Source: CAYLYM01 sp964387645
GTDB lineage: Bacteria > Calditrichota > Calditrichia > RBG-13-44-9
Assembly (NCBI GenBank): GCA_964387645.1
Contig: CAYLYM010000042.1
Location: forward strand, 1-29,179
Length of the DNA: 29,179 bases
Reading direction: 5' to 3'
In this document: piece after piece, positions 7,125 to 15,343 of the stretch
Layout of the letters: each line of letters begins with the position of its first letter
Numbering within the stretch: the stretch's first letter is position 1
Position numbers and translations under genes: made by a program
Notes under the pieces: generated by a model
What the model was told of the DNA's origin: nothing
The model's input: only the letters and a program-made list of their open reading frames with translations
Databases searched by the model: none

Positions 7125-7874
7125 ATGGCAGGACATTCTAAATGGGCCAATATTCGATTTCGCAAAGAGCGTCAGGATGCTCAGCGAGGTAAGATTTTTA
7201 CCAAACTCATAAAAGAAATTACTGTAGCGGCCAGGATGGGTGGAGGTGATCCGGAAACTAATCCCAGATTACGAACCGCCGTTCAGAATGCCAAAGCTGC
7301 CAATATGCCTTCGAAGAACATTGAGAATGCCATCTTAAAAGGAACCGGGGCTCTGCCCGGGGTTGTGTATGAAGAAGTAACCTTCGAGGGGTATGGACCA
7401 GGAGGTGTGGCACTATATATCACCACAACTACTGATAATCGTAATCGGACTGTAGCAGAGATCCGGCATTTGTTAAACAAATATGGTGGTAATCTGGGTG
7501 AAACCGGAAGTGTGAGTTGGGTTTTTGATAAAAAAGGTCTTATCCGTGTCGATCGGTCAAAGTATGACGAAGAAGAACTGATGATAATAGCCATAGATGC
7601 TGGTGCGGATGACTTTAAAGTAGAGGATGATTACTACGAAATTTATACCGTTTTTGAGGATCTAAACAAAGTACGTTCTGCTTTAGAAGAAAAAGGCATT
7701 GAGATTAAAAGTGCCGAAATGACCATGATTCCACAAAGTACGGTGGAATTAGATGATCAAACAGCCGAAAAAATGCTTAAGTTAATGGAAGCTCTTGAAG
7801 ATAGCGATGATGTGCAACATGTTTTTGCTAATTTTGAGATTTCTGATGAAGTAATGGAAAAAATGGAATCATAG
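7125..7874 (+). CDS. yebC: YebC/PmpR-family regulator (TACO1 family)
   Basis: This protein belongs to the YebC/TACO1 family, long annotated as transcriptional regulators and more recently linked to translation of difficult, proline-rich stretches. The sequence shows the diagnostic N-terminus MAGHSKWANIRFRKERQDA, followed by GKIFTKLIKEI, NMPSKNIENAI and YEEVTFEGYGPGG. The length of 249 residues is typical. I chose the ATG at 7125: the in-frame TTG at 7113 sits in the TTGGAGG that serves as Shine-Dalgarno for this ATG, and all relatives begin MAGHSKW. It lies directly before ruvC (12-bp gap), as in many bacteria, so co-transcription with the ruv genes is likely. There is no sign of damage. Confidence 0.95.
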   Translation: MAGHSKWANIRFRKERQDAQRGKIFTKLIKEITVAARMGGGDPETNPRLRTAVQNAKAANMPSKNIENAILKGTGALPGVVYEEVTFEGYGPGGVALYITTTTDNRNRTVAEIRHLLNKYGGNLGETGSVSWVFDKKGLIRVDRSKYDEEELMIIAIDAGADDFKVEDDYYEIYTVFEDLNKVRSALEEKGIEIKSAEMTMIPQSTVELDDQTAEKMLKLMEALEDSDDVQHVFANFEISDEVMEKMES

Positions 7875-7886
7875 GCGGGTAGGTGT

Positions 7887-8375
7887 TTGAGAATAATTGG
7901 AATTGATCCCGGGCTCAATATAACGGGGTTTGGGATTATCGAAATATCAGACAATGGGTTGCAATGTTTGAAATATGGGGGCATTCGTACTTCTTCATCT
8001 GCCTCGTTTACGGACAAATTACTAAATATCCATCAACAAGTTCAATGTGTAATTGAAGAATTCCGCCCGAATTATTGTGCTGTAGAGAACATTTTTTATC
8101 ATCGAAATAAAAAGACAGCTATAATCATGGGACATAGCCGTGCAGTAGCCATGCTAGCCGCTGCACAACACAGTATCCCAATTTATGAATATTCTCCCAG
8201 AGAAGTTAAAATGTCTATTGTTGGATATGGAGCAGCTTCGAAAAAACAAGTGCAATCCATGGTTCAAAATATCCTTCACCTGAATGAAAAGCCTTGCCCG
8301 GAAGATGCAGCAGATGCCCTGGCTGTGGCCATTTGTTTGTATCATCGATTAAAATTACTCTCAGTTTCGCGCTAA
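7887..8375 (+). CDS. ruvC: Crossover junction endodeoxyribonuclease RuvC
   Basis: RuvC resolves Holliday junctions by paired nicks, acting with the RuvAB branch migration motor. The 162-residue protein shows the RNase H-like fold signature and all four acidic catalytic residues: Asp7 (GIDPGLNITGFG), Glu67 (AVENIFYHRNKKTA), Asp140 and Asp143 (EDAADALAVAICLYH). Spacing matches E. coli RuvC (Asp7, Glu66, Asp138, Asp141). The start is a TTG at 7887, because the conserved MRIIGIDPG begins exactly there. GGGTAGG just upstream can act as ribosome binding site. It is sandwiched between yebC and ruvA. Confidence 0.95.
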   Translation: MRIIGIDPGLNITGFGIIEISDNGLQCLKYGGIRTSSSASFTDKLLNIHQQVQCVIEEFRPNYCAVENIFYHRNKKTAIIMGHSRAVAMLAAAQHSIPIYEYSPREVKMSIVGYGAASKKQVQSMVQNILHLNEKPCPEDAADALAVAICLYHRLKLLSVSR

Positions 8376-8500
8376 AATAAATTGTAATTAAAGATGATTC
8401 ATTAAAATTAGTGTTTTTGTAACCTTATGTTGCATTTGGAAGAGAATAGATTAAATTATAATCTAAAATAACGGTTATAAAGAAGTAGTAATGACTGGTA

Positions 8501-9103
8501 ATGATTGAAAGAATTCATGGACGACTGTTGCAAAAGTCTCCAACATTTTGTGTGATTGATTGTGGTGGTATTGGGATTGGGGTTTTCATTAGTATTAATA
8601 CTTTTCAGAGTTTGGGAAAAGAAAATCAACCGGTAGATTTATTAACTCATTTGCACGTTCGTGAAGACGCTCTACAGCTTTTTGGTTTCAGAGATGAAGC
8701 AGAAAGAGAAATTTTTAAAAAATTATTAGGAGTCAGTGGGATCGGTCCTCGGTTAGCAATTACGATTCTATCTGGTATTACAGCAAGTGAACTTATTCAG
8801 GCTGTGGCCAGCGAAGATTATCAGCTTTTAACTAAAATTCCTGGTGTGGGTAAAAAGACGGCACAAAGAATTGTTCTAGAGTTGAAAGAAAAAGTGGCAC
8901 TTCCCACTGAATTTGATATTTCGACAGTAACCCAGGTTTTTTCCTCTATTTCAAATGATAAACTAAATGAAGCTATTATGGCGCTAAGTACACTTGGATA
9001 TAGTATAACCGAAGCCAGATCAGCTGTTCATAAAGTAGTGAAACAACAAAATGGTGAATTAGCCCTGGAAGAAATTATTAAATTGGCTTTACGGGAAATT
9101 TAA
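8501..9103 (+). CDS. ruvA: Holliday junction branch migration protein RuvA
   Basis: RuvA forms a tetramer that holds the Holliday junction and recruits the RuvB motor. The 200-residue protein has the three expected parts: an N-terminal OB fold (1-63, ending HVREDALQLFGF), a central region with two helix-hairpin-helix motifs (about 75-90, GVSGIGPRLA; about 110-128, KIPGVGKKTAQRIV), and the C-terminal three-helix domain that contacts RuvB (about 150-200). It is separated from ruvC by 125 bp of A+T-rich sequence, an unusual gap in this block that may hold an internal promoter. It ends 3 nt before ruvB, so ruvA and ruvB are coupled. Confidence 0.96.
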   Translation: MIERIHGRLLQKSPTFCVIDCGGIGIGVFISINTFQSLGKENQPVDLLTHLHVREDALQLFGFRDEAEREIFKKLLGVSGIGPRLAITILSGITASELIQAVASEDYQLLTKIPGVGKKTAQRIVLELKEKVALPTEFDISTVTQVFSSISNDKLNEAIMALSTLGYSITEARSAVHKVVKQQNGELALEEIIKLALREI

Positions 9104-9106
9104 TAA

Positions 9107-10129
9107 ATGAAGAGAGAAATTGTCGATCCAAGGCCTATAAGTGAAGAAGCAGAATTTGACTCATCTTTACGTCCAAAAACGTTTGCCGATTTTGTGGGCC
9201 AGGAAAAAATAATAGAGAATTTAAAAATTTATATCGAAGCAGCGCGATTACGTGGTGAGGCCTTAGATCATGTTCTTTTATATGGTCCACCCGGATTAGG
9301 AAAAACAACTCTGGCATATGTCATCGCCAATGAGTTAAAAGTTGATATTCATACAACCTCGGGTCCTGTTTTGGATAAGGCAGGCGATTTGGCTGGTATT
9401 TTAACGAATTTAAAAGAAAAAGATGTTTTGTTTATTGATGAGATTCATCGTTTGAATAATGTAGTAGAGGAATACCTGTATTCGGCAATGGAAGATTTTA
9501 GCCTGGATATAATGATCGATCGTGGACCCAGCGCTCGAAGTATTCAGATTCGTTTGCCACATTTTACCTTAATTGGTGCAACAACCCGAGCCGGATTATT
9601 AACTTCGCCAATGCGGGCGCGTTTTGGTGTTGTATCACGCCTCGATTATTACAAACCTGCCGAATTAAAGAAAATTATAGAACGGTCTGCAAAAATTCTA
9701 CAGATTGAAATTACTGAAGAAGGTGCAATGGAAATTGCCCGGCGCTCACGTGGAACCCCGCGCATTGCTAATCGAATTTTACGGCGTACTCGCGATTTTG
9801 CCCAGGTACGTGCGGAAGGTATTATTACCAAAACTGTCGCAGAACAAAGCCTGAAAATGTTAGAGGTCGATGAACGTGGGCTTGATGAAATGGATAAGCG
9901 AATTATTTTTACCATTATAGAGAAATATAATGGCGGACCAGTCGGATTAAATACTATTGCTGTGGCTATAGGGGAGGAGAGCGATACAGTGGAAGAGGTT
10001 TATGAACCCTACCTCATTCAAGAAGGTCTAATTAAACGGACGCCGCGTGGCAGAGTTGCAACGCGGCTGGCTTATGAACACTTTAACTACACAATGAAGA
10101 AATATGGAATCCAAGAAAAATTATTTTAG
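9107..10129 (+). CDS. ruvB: Holliday junction branch migration ATPase RuvB
   Basis: RuvB is the AAA+ ring helicase that drives branch migration on RuvA-bound junctions. The 340-residue protein shows Walker A (GPPGLGKT, 60-67), Walker B (LFIDEIH, Asp111-Glu112), sensor 1 (GATTRAG, 158-163) and the arginine-finger region SPMRARFG (Arg170). The C-terminal winged helix for DNA follows, with GGPVGLNTIA and the TPRGR motif. The start ATG at 9107 follows the ruvA stop directly. The 3' end overlaps the predicted queA start by 26 nt. Confidence 0.97.
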   Translation: MKREIVDPRPISEEAEFDSSLRPKTFADFVGQEKIIENLKIYIEAARLRGEALDHVLLYGPPGLGKTTLAYVIANELKVDIHTTSGPVLDKAGDLAGILTNLKEKDVLFIDEIHRLNNVVEEYLYSAMEDFSLDIMIDRGPSARSIQIRLPHFTLIGATTRAGLLTSPMRARFGVVSRLDYYKPAELKKIIERSAKILQIEITEEGAMEIARRSRGTPRIANRILRRTRDFAQVRAEGIITKTVAEQSLKMLEVDERGLDEMDKRIIFTIIEKYNGGPVGLNTIAVAIGEESDTVEEVYEPYLIQEGLIKRTPRGRVATRLAYEHFNYTMKKYGIQEKLF

Positions 10130-11177
10130 TTCCGTCAATGGAATTAAATATAAGCTATCTGACTTTCAATATAATCTCCCGAAAGAACTCATTGCCCAGT
10201 ACCCACTAGAAGAGAGAGATCAATGTCGATTGTTAGTTCTCGATCGAAAATCAGGAAATATTGATCATCGGCATTTTTCAGATGTTTTGGAATACCTGGA
10301 AGAGGGAGACTGTCTGGTTGTAAATAATACCAAAGTATTTCCTGCCAGGTTGATTGGATATAAGGATAAAACCGGCGCACGAGTTGAAATTTTTCTGTTG
10401 CGGAATTTGGAAGGTCACATCTGGGAAATTCTGGTAAAACCTGCTAGAAAAGTGCGCATTGGCAATAAAATTGTAATCAGCGATGACCTCTCCTGCGATG
10501 TGATTGATAATACAATTTCTGGAGGACGTGTCGTTGAATTTAATTGTAATGGCAATTTCAATGAAATTCTGGAAAAAATAGGCAAAACACCACTTCCACC
10601 TTACATTGAAAGAGAACCCGATGATACCGATCGCCAATTCTACCAGACTGTTTATGCCGAGAAGACCGGTGCTGTGGCAGCGCCTACGGCTGGATTACAT
10701 TTTACAAAACAGTTGTTGCAAAAGATTAAAGATAAAGGTATTAGTATAGCATATTTGACCCTACATGTAGGTTTAGGGACATTTCGACCAGTACAAGTTG
10801 AAGATATCAGTCGACACCGAATGGATTCGGAATATTATGAAATTGATGCCGAAAATGCCCGCCTGATTAATGAGACTCGACTAAACGGTGGCGCTATTGT
10901 AGCTGTTGGTACGACCAGTGTGCGAACCCTAGAAACAATTGCCGATCATCACGGACTGGTACGCCCTGCCCGCGGCTGGACAGATAAATTTATTTATCCT
11001 CCTTACGAGTTTAAAATGGTAGATCATTTGATTACTAATTTCCACTTACCGGCCTCGACTTTATTGATGTTAGTATCAGCTTTTAGTTCACTAAAGCAAA
11101 TTAAAAAGGCCTATCAAGAAGCTATCCAGAAAAAATATCGTTTCTTCAGCTACGGAGATGCGATGTTAATTATGTAA
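10104..11177 (+). CDS. queA: S-adenosylmethionine:tRNA ribosyltransferase-isomerase QueA
   Basis: QueA transfers the ribosyl part of SAM to 7-aminomethyl-7-deazaguanine in tRNA, giving epoxyqueuosine, the substrate of QueG (partly encoded at the left edge). The 357-residue protein carries the family signatures LSDFQYNLPKELIAQYP near the start, then VVNNTKVFPARL, GAVAAPTAGLHFT, LHVGLGTFRPVQ, SEYYEI, VAVGTTSVRTLE and the C-terminal TNFHLPASTLLMLV. The N-terminus is about 16 residues longer than usual before LSDF. The ATG at 10104 lies inside ruvB (26-nt overlap) and no other in-frame ATG, GTG or TTG exists before the conserved region, so the overlap appears real unless a rarer start is used. 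Queuosine genes beside ruv genes are common in bacteria. Confidence 0.95.
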   Translation: MESKKNYFSSVNGIKYKLSDFQYNLPKELIAQYPLEERDQCRLLVLDRKSGNIDHRHFSDVLEYLEEGDCLVVNNTKVFPARLIGYKDKTGARVEIFLLRNLEGHIWEILVKPARKVRIGNKIVISDDLSCDVIDNTISGGRVVEFNCNGNFNEILEKIGKTPLPPYIEREPDDTDRQFYQTVYAEKTGAVAAPTAGLHFTKQLLQKIKDKGISIAYLTLHVGLGTFRPVQVEDISRHRMDSEYYEIDAENARLINETRLNGGAIVAVGTTSVRTLETIADHHGLVRPARGWTDKFIYPPYEFKMVDHLITNFHLPASTLLMLVSAFSSLKQIKKAYQEAIQKKYRFFSYGDAMLIM

Positions 11178-11347
11178 CTATACATATTTCATTTTATATT
11201 GCTGCATCAATTTGGGAACCAATATCTTATAATTTCACAAAATAGAAGCCTTCCATATTCAAAAATCATTTTATTAATTTTTTAATCTGCAAAAATAGGT
11301 TTTAAAGGTTATTAATTCCATTTTTTTGAAAAATTTAAAGTTAATAC

Positions 11348-11375
11348 TTGCTTTTTATAAAAAAATGATTATACT
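11348..11375 (+). promoter_or_regulatory. Sigma70-type promoter of mraZ / dcw cluster
   Basis: TTGCTT (11348-11353) and TATACT (11370-11375) are separated by 16 bp and match the -35 and -10 consensus at four and five of six positions. Transcription would begin near 11382-11385, giving a leader of about 55-60 nt before the mraZ ATG. Position and the operator-like boxes directly downstream support the call. The mraZ ATG lacks a Shine-Dalgarno sequence. Confidence 0.62.
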
Positions 11376-11381
11376 TATTGG

Positions 11382-11397
11382 TGGGGAGTTGTGGGGG
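11382..11397 (+). promoter_or_regulatory. Putative MraZ operator: two TGGGG boxes, 10-bp spacing
   Basis: TGGGG (11382-11386) and TGGGGG (11392-11397) repeat in phase with one DNA helical turn, with the 5-nt spacer AGTTG. MraZ proteins of other bacteria bind direct repeats of TGGGN-type boxes with 5-nt spacers near the mraZ start and repress their own operon. These boxes lie at the predicted transcription start, so bound MraZ would block RNA polymerase. Only two boxes are visible, whereas three or more are often seen. Confidence 0.65.
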
Positions 11398-11440
11398 AAA
11401 TTCCATTAATTTTCACTAATTTCAATTATAGTTTAAAAAT

Positions 11441-11893
11441 ATGTACGACTTTTTTGGCCGTTACGAAAATCTGTTAGATTCAAAGGGAAGGATCAGTTTA
11501 CCAGCACCATTTCGTAGAATGATTGAAAAAGAAATAGAAGATGAAGAAGATAAACAGTTTGTTGTGACAAAAGGGACAGACAGGAATATAGTTGTTTTTC
11601 CAGTGTCAGAATGGAAAAAAATGGTGGAAAAAATTAAAACAAATGTTCCAAATGGAAAGCAACAAAGAAGTTTATTACGGAGAATTCATTTTCATTCTTC
11701 GATACAGAAATTAGACAAACAAGGTAGAATTAATATTCCGACAGAATTAATACATTATGCTGAATTGAAAAAAGAAGTTGTGGTAATTGGAACAGGGAAT
11801 AAAATCGAAATCTGGAATCCCAGGAATTTAAGTGAAAATATTCAAGAGATAGAACCAGTTTATTTGAAGAATTCGGATTTATTGGAATTTTGA
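11441..11893 (+). CDS. mraZ: Transcriptional regulator MraZ
   Basis: MraZ is the conserved first gene of dcw clusters, a ring-forming DNA-binding protein that represses or tunes its own operon. The 150-residue protein has two SpoVT/AbrB-like halves, each with the DxxxR signature: Asp13-Arg17 (LLDSKGRISLPAPFR) and Asp92-Arg96 (KLDKQGRINIPTEL). The N-terminus FFGRYENLLDSKGR is typical, supporting the ATG at 11441 although no Shine-Dalgarno sequence precedes it. It carries an acidic insertion (EKEIEDEEDKQ, residues 29-39) between the first signature and the next strand. rsmH follows with its likely start 18 nt after the stop. Confidence 0.95.
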   Translation: MYDFFGRYENLLDSKGRISLPAPFRRMIEKEIEDEEDKQFVVTKGTDRNIVVFPVSEWKKMVEKIKTNVPNGKQQRSLLRRIHFHSSIQKLDKQGRINIPTELIHYAELKKEVVVIGTGNKIEIWNPRNLSENIQEIEPVYLKNSDLLEF

Positions 11894-11911
11894 TTGATCT
11901 ATGGAAATAAA

Positions 11912-12862
11912 ATGTTTCAGGACTTTTTTCATCAACCGGTATTGTTAAAGGAAGCTGTCGATGCGCTTTTGGTTAAAAGCGATGGTATCTATGTTGACTG
12001 TACTCTGGGTGGCGCGGGACATTCTGAAGAAATTCTGAAACGATTGGAACCACAGGGGAAATTGGTATGCCTTGATGCTGATCCTGATGCCATCCTGCAT
12101 GCCAAAGCCAGATTGGGCCGGTTTTCTAATGTCCATTTTGCCCAAGTGTTTTATGACCAATTGGATGTGGTTCTGGTACAATTGAATTTACTTCCGGTGC
12201 ATGGTATTTTGTTTGATTTAGGAATTTCATCGTATCAGGTAGATCGGGAGGCCAGGGGATTTTCATTTCAAAAGGACGGGCCATTGGATATGCGATTTAA
12301 TCCGTTGCAGAAGAAAACAGCCGAGGAAGTAATTAATGAATATCCTCTTGAAGAGTTGGAAAGGATCTTTCGCAATTATGGTGAAGAACGGCAATGGCGG
12401 GCGATTGCCAGAGCGGTGGATAATGTTCGGAAGGTAAAACGCATCAGGACCACTGGAGAATTCGCAGAAGTCATTCGACAGGCGGTTCCGTCGCGTTATA
12501 TCAATAAGACGCTGGCCCGAATTTTTCAGGCGGTACGTATTGAAGTAAATGATGAACTGAATCGGTTGCAGAAAGCTTTAGAAAAGGCTTTCAATGTTCT
12601 GGATAAAAGCGGAAGAATTGTAGCTATTGCCTATCATTCTTTGGAAGACCGGTTGATCAAAGATTTTTTTCGTTATAAAGAACTGGATTGTATTTGTCCA
12701 GAGCAATTTCCACAATGTGTTTGCGAAAAAGTACAGGAAATGAAAATCTTAACTCGTAAACCAATTTATCCTTCGGAAGAAGAGAAGGTCCAAAATCCTC
12801 GGGCGCGGAGTGCCCGTATGCGAGTGGCGGAAAAGATTGTTCCATTCAAGGAGGAGTGGTAA
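11912..12862 (+). CDS. rsmH: 16S rRNA (cytosine1402-N4)-methyltransferase RsmH
   Basis: RsmH (MraW) methylates C1402 of 16S rRNA using SAM. The sequence shows HQPVLLKEAV at the N-terminus, the SAM-binding DCTLGGAGHSEEIL (29-42), FDLGISSYQVD, the GPLDMRFN segment, AVRIEVNDEL and the C-terminal AYHSLEDRLIKDFFR. A four-cysteine segment (CICPEQFPQCVC) follows, as in many relatives. I start it at ATG 11912 (316 residues); an in-frame TTG at 11894, right after the mraZ stop, would add six residues and cannot be excluded. Its TAA overlaps the ftsL ATG by 1 nt (TAATG). Confidence 0.95.
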   Translation: MFQDFFHQPVLLKEAVDALLVKSDGIYVDCTLGGAGHSEEILKRLEPQGKLVCLDADPDAILHAKARLGRFSNVHFAQVFYDQLDVVLVQLNLLPVHGILFDLGISSYQVDREARGFSFQKDGPLDMRFNPLQKKTAEEVINEYPLEELERIFRNYGEERQWRAIARAVDNVRKVKRIRTTGEFAEVIRQAVPSRYINKTLARIFQAVRIEVNDELNRLQKALEKAFNVLDKSGRIVAIAYHSLEDRLIKDFFRYKELDCICPEQFPQCVCEKVQEMKILTRKPIYPSEEEKVQNPRARSARMRVAEKIVPFKEEW

Positions 12863-13245
12863 TGCCGGTAAGGCGGAGATCCCGAAAAAAAACAGTTTAT
12901 TATGTTAAAAAAGGAGCTCGGAGTGCCGCCTATAATTTCTTATCAGTTTTTAGTCTGTTCATACTGGTATCATTTGTAGCATTGTTTTTTATATTGTTTC
13001 AATGGAAAAATTTTCAAATAGACAAAACTTTGAAAGAAATTGACGAACTACGACTTCAGGTTTTGGAATTAAATGCAAGGAAAAGCCGATTAGAAACCCG
13101 GTTGAATGATCTTCTTCAAAAAGTGCCTGAAAAAGCCAGTATTGTTCATGGTATGATACCAGAAGTTGACAGTCCTAAAAAGCTTATTATCGATAAGAAA
13201 AAATTGGATTATTATGAAAAAAAAGACCGAAACATATTGGAGTAA
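12862..13245 (+). CDS. ftsL: Cell division protein FtsL
   Basis: FtsL is a small bitopic membrane protein that forms the FtsQLB complex and activates FtsWI at the septum. I recognise it by architecture and position, since the family is weakly conserved. The 127-residue protein has a strongly basic cytoplasmic N-terminus (1-20), one transmembrane segment (about 26-47), and a leucine-rich coiled coil (about 52-88, IDELRLQVLELNARKSRLE) in the periplasm. It lies between rsmH and ftsI, the canonical place. The ATG at 12862 is preceded by AAGGAGGAG at good spacing; the GTG two codons upstream is inside that region and less likely. The 3' end overlaps ftsI by 32 nt. Confidence 0.87.
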   Translation: MPVRRRSRKKTVYYVKKGARSAAYNFLSVFSLFILVSFVALFFILFQWKNFQIDKTLKEIDELRLQVLELNARKSRLETRLNDLLQKVPEKASIVHGMIPEVDSPKKLIIDKKKLDYYEKKDRNILE

Positions 13246-15343
13246 TTCTAAAAGAAGAGTAAAAAGAGAACCCGGGACAAGTATTCGGCTTGCCCTGATT
13301 TCATTTTTCTGTATAGCAGCCTTTGGGTTGTTACTTGCAAAACTGGTTAAAGTACAGGTAATTGAGCATGAATATTATAGTGAACGGGCCAAGGAGAACA
13401 TTTTAAAACGACGTACGATACCGGCACTTCGAGGATCTATATACGACCGCCAGGGTAGAGAACTGGCTCGCGATGTGATACAGTATTCAGTGGCTGTAAG
13501 CGAAAAATATGCAGCAAACAAACAAAAAGTTGTCAATTACGTATCGAGGACACTGGGCATCTCATCCAGATGGATCCAAAAACAGATGAAGAAAAATCCT
13601 ACCTTTACCTATATCGCTCATAAGATCTCTGCTGAGAAGGCTGAAGTTCTGGCAAAGCTTAAAGATCCTGGTATCATACTAGAAAAGCGTTTTCAGCGGG
13701 TTTATCCCTACAAATTTAATGGAGCTCATTTTGTTGGTTTCTGCAATGTGGATAATAAGGGGCTCGGTGGAGTAGAATTTCAGTATAATCATTATTTGGA
13801 AGGAAAGCCTGGCTGGAAGATTTTTTTACAGGATGCCTATGGCAATCAATTAATCAACCTGGATTTTTCGGGAGAGGATCCTATCGATGGCATGGACGTG
13901 GTTTTGACTGTTGATATGGAATACCAGGAAATATTGAGCGATGAATTGAGAAAAGCTGTAGAAAAGAGCCAGGCTAAAGAAGGTGTGGCCATTTTAGTCA
14001 ATCCGAATAATGGTGAAATTCTTGGTATTGCCAATTATCCACAATTCGATCCAAATAATCCCAACCTCTATACTGATGAGCAGCGTAAAAATAGGGCTAT
14101 AACTGATATTGTGGAACCCGGATCTACTTTTAAAATTGTTTTATTATCGGCGGCGCTAGAAAATTTAAACGTTGATTTAGATAAAAGTATATATTTTTGC
14201 CATAACGGTGTCTTTTGGCTGTACGGGCGTAAAATAGAAGATTATAAAAAATTTGGTTGGTTAACCCTGCGCAAAGTAATCGAAAATTCCAGTAATATTG
14301 GAACCATGCAAGTAATGCAAGATCTTGACAAGAAAATATTTTATAGGTACGTTCGTAATTTTGGTTTTGGAATGATTACAGGAGTGGATTTACCTGGTGA
14401 AAGTGCAGGGATTTTGCAGCCGTTAGACAGTTTTTCGCAGACGACGCCTTATTACATGAGCATAGGTTACGAAATTGGAGTTACTCCATTGCAATTGTGC
14501 ATGGCTTATGCAGCTATCGCGAACGGTGGAGTATTATATAAACCTTACATATTAAAACAGGTGATTGGACCGAATCGCAAGGTAGTCAAAGAAAATCAGC
14601 CTGAAGTAGTCAGGCAGGTTATTTCGCCCGAAACCGCCCAACTAATTACCAGTACTCTGGTAGGTGTTGTTAAAGATGGTACAGGAAAGAAAGCATTTCT
14701 TGAAGAAGTGACAATTGCGGGTAAAACAGGTACTGCACAACTTTACAATCCTGAGCTCGGCAGGTATGATTCTCGCCAGCATGTAGCCTCTTTTGTAGGG
14801 TATTTCCCTGCTGAAAACCCGCAGTTTACCTTGTTGGTAATGATTCGCCAACCAAAAGGTGTTTATTATGGTGGATTAGTTGCAGCTCCAGCTTTCCGTA
14901 AAATGGCCAGTCGCCTGATGAGTATTGCCCATCTACGGCACGAAGGATTTGCGTTGCAGGAGGAAGAGGTTTTCACTGCATCGGGACAAGTTGTTCCGAT
15001 AGTCGAAAAATTAAAGGTGGAAATAGCAAATAAGATTTTGAAAAATAAAGGTTTCGATGTGGAGTTGGTGGGCAATGGTTCAATTGTGGAGAGTCAGGAA
15101 GTGGTTCGAAAAGGCGGAAAAGTTGCTTGTGTGCGATTAATTACAAAGGAAAAATCAACGGATGATTTATTGGTAATGCCGTCTTTGAGAGGACTTACTT
15201 TAAAAGAGGCTCTTTCGGTACTTGGAGATTTTCAAATTGTGCCATTGGTGGAGGGGCATGGCATTGTAGTACAACAATCACCTAAGCCAGGAACGCGCAT
15301 TGATGACAAGAAATTAGTAAAACTGGTCTGTAAACCATCGTGA
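13214..15343 (+). CDS. ftsI: Septal peptidoglycan transpeptidase FtsI (PBP3 / SpoVD-like) with PASTA region
   Basis: FtsI is the class B penicillin-binding protein that crosslinks septal peptidoglycan made by FtsW. The 709-residue protein has a cytoplasmic basic tail, one transmembrane segment (about 25-46), the dimerisation domain opening with RGSIYDRQGRELA, and a transpeptidase domain. The active-site motifs are Ser304-x-x-Lys307 (EPGSTFK), Ser359-Ser-Asn361 (ENSSNIGTMQ) and Lys504-Thr-Gly (AGKTGTAQ). The C-terminus adds two PASTA-like units, a degenerate one (about 588-640) and a clear one (about 645-709, VMPSLRGLTLKEAL to VVQQSPKPGTRI). This resembles SpoVD/PBP2x and FtsI of some FCB bacteria rather than E. 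coli FtsI. I start at ATG 13214, where the basic MKKKTETYW tail begins; the upstream TTG-region frame extends into ftsL and is unlikely. It overlaps murE by 4 nt. Confidence 0.95.
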   Translation: MKKKTETYWSNSKRRVKREPGTSIRLALISFFCIAAFGLLLAKLVKVQVIEHEYYSERAKENILKRRTIPALRGSIYDRQGRELARDVIQYSVAVSEKYAANKQKVVNYVSRTLGISSRWIQKQMKKNPTFTYIAHKISAEKAEVLAKLKDPGIILEKRFQRVYPYKFNGAHFVGFCNVDNKGLGGVEFQYNHYLEGKPGWKIFLQDAYGNQLINLDFSGEDPIDGMDVVLTVDMEYQEILSDELRKAVEKSQAKEGVAILVNPNNGEILGIANYPQFDPNNPNLYTDEQRKNRAITDIVEPGSTFKIVLLSAALENLNVDLDKSIYFCHNGVFWLYGRKIEDYKKFGWLTLRKVIENSSNIGTMQVMQDLDKKIFYRYVRNFGFGMITGVDLPGESAGILQPLDSFSQTTPYYMSIGYEIGVTPLQLCMAYAAIANGGVLYKPYILKQVIGPNRKVVKENQPEVVRQVISPETAQLITSTLVGVVKDGTGKKAFLEEVTIAGKTGTAQLYNPELGRYDSRQHVASFVGYFPAENPQFTLLVMIRQPKGVYYGGLVAAPAFRKMASRLMSIAHLRHEGFALQEEEVFTASGQVVPIVEKLKVEIANKILKNKGFDVELVGNGSIVESQEVVRKGGKVACVRLITKEKSTDDLLVMPSLRGLTLKEALSVLGDFQIVPLVEGHGIVVQQSPKPGTRIDDKKLVKLVCKPS

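Larger units (their letters stand above)
11178..11440. other. Intergenic region before the dcw cluster
   Basis: These 263 bp separate queA from mraZ and are A+T-rich with no coding potential that I can see. No G+C-rich terminator follows queA. The right-hand end holds the mraZ promoter and TGGGG boxes, listed separately. Confidence 0.5.
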
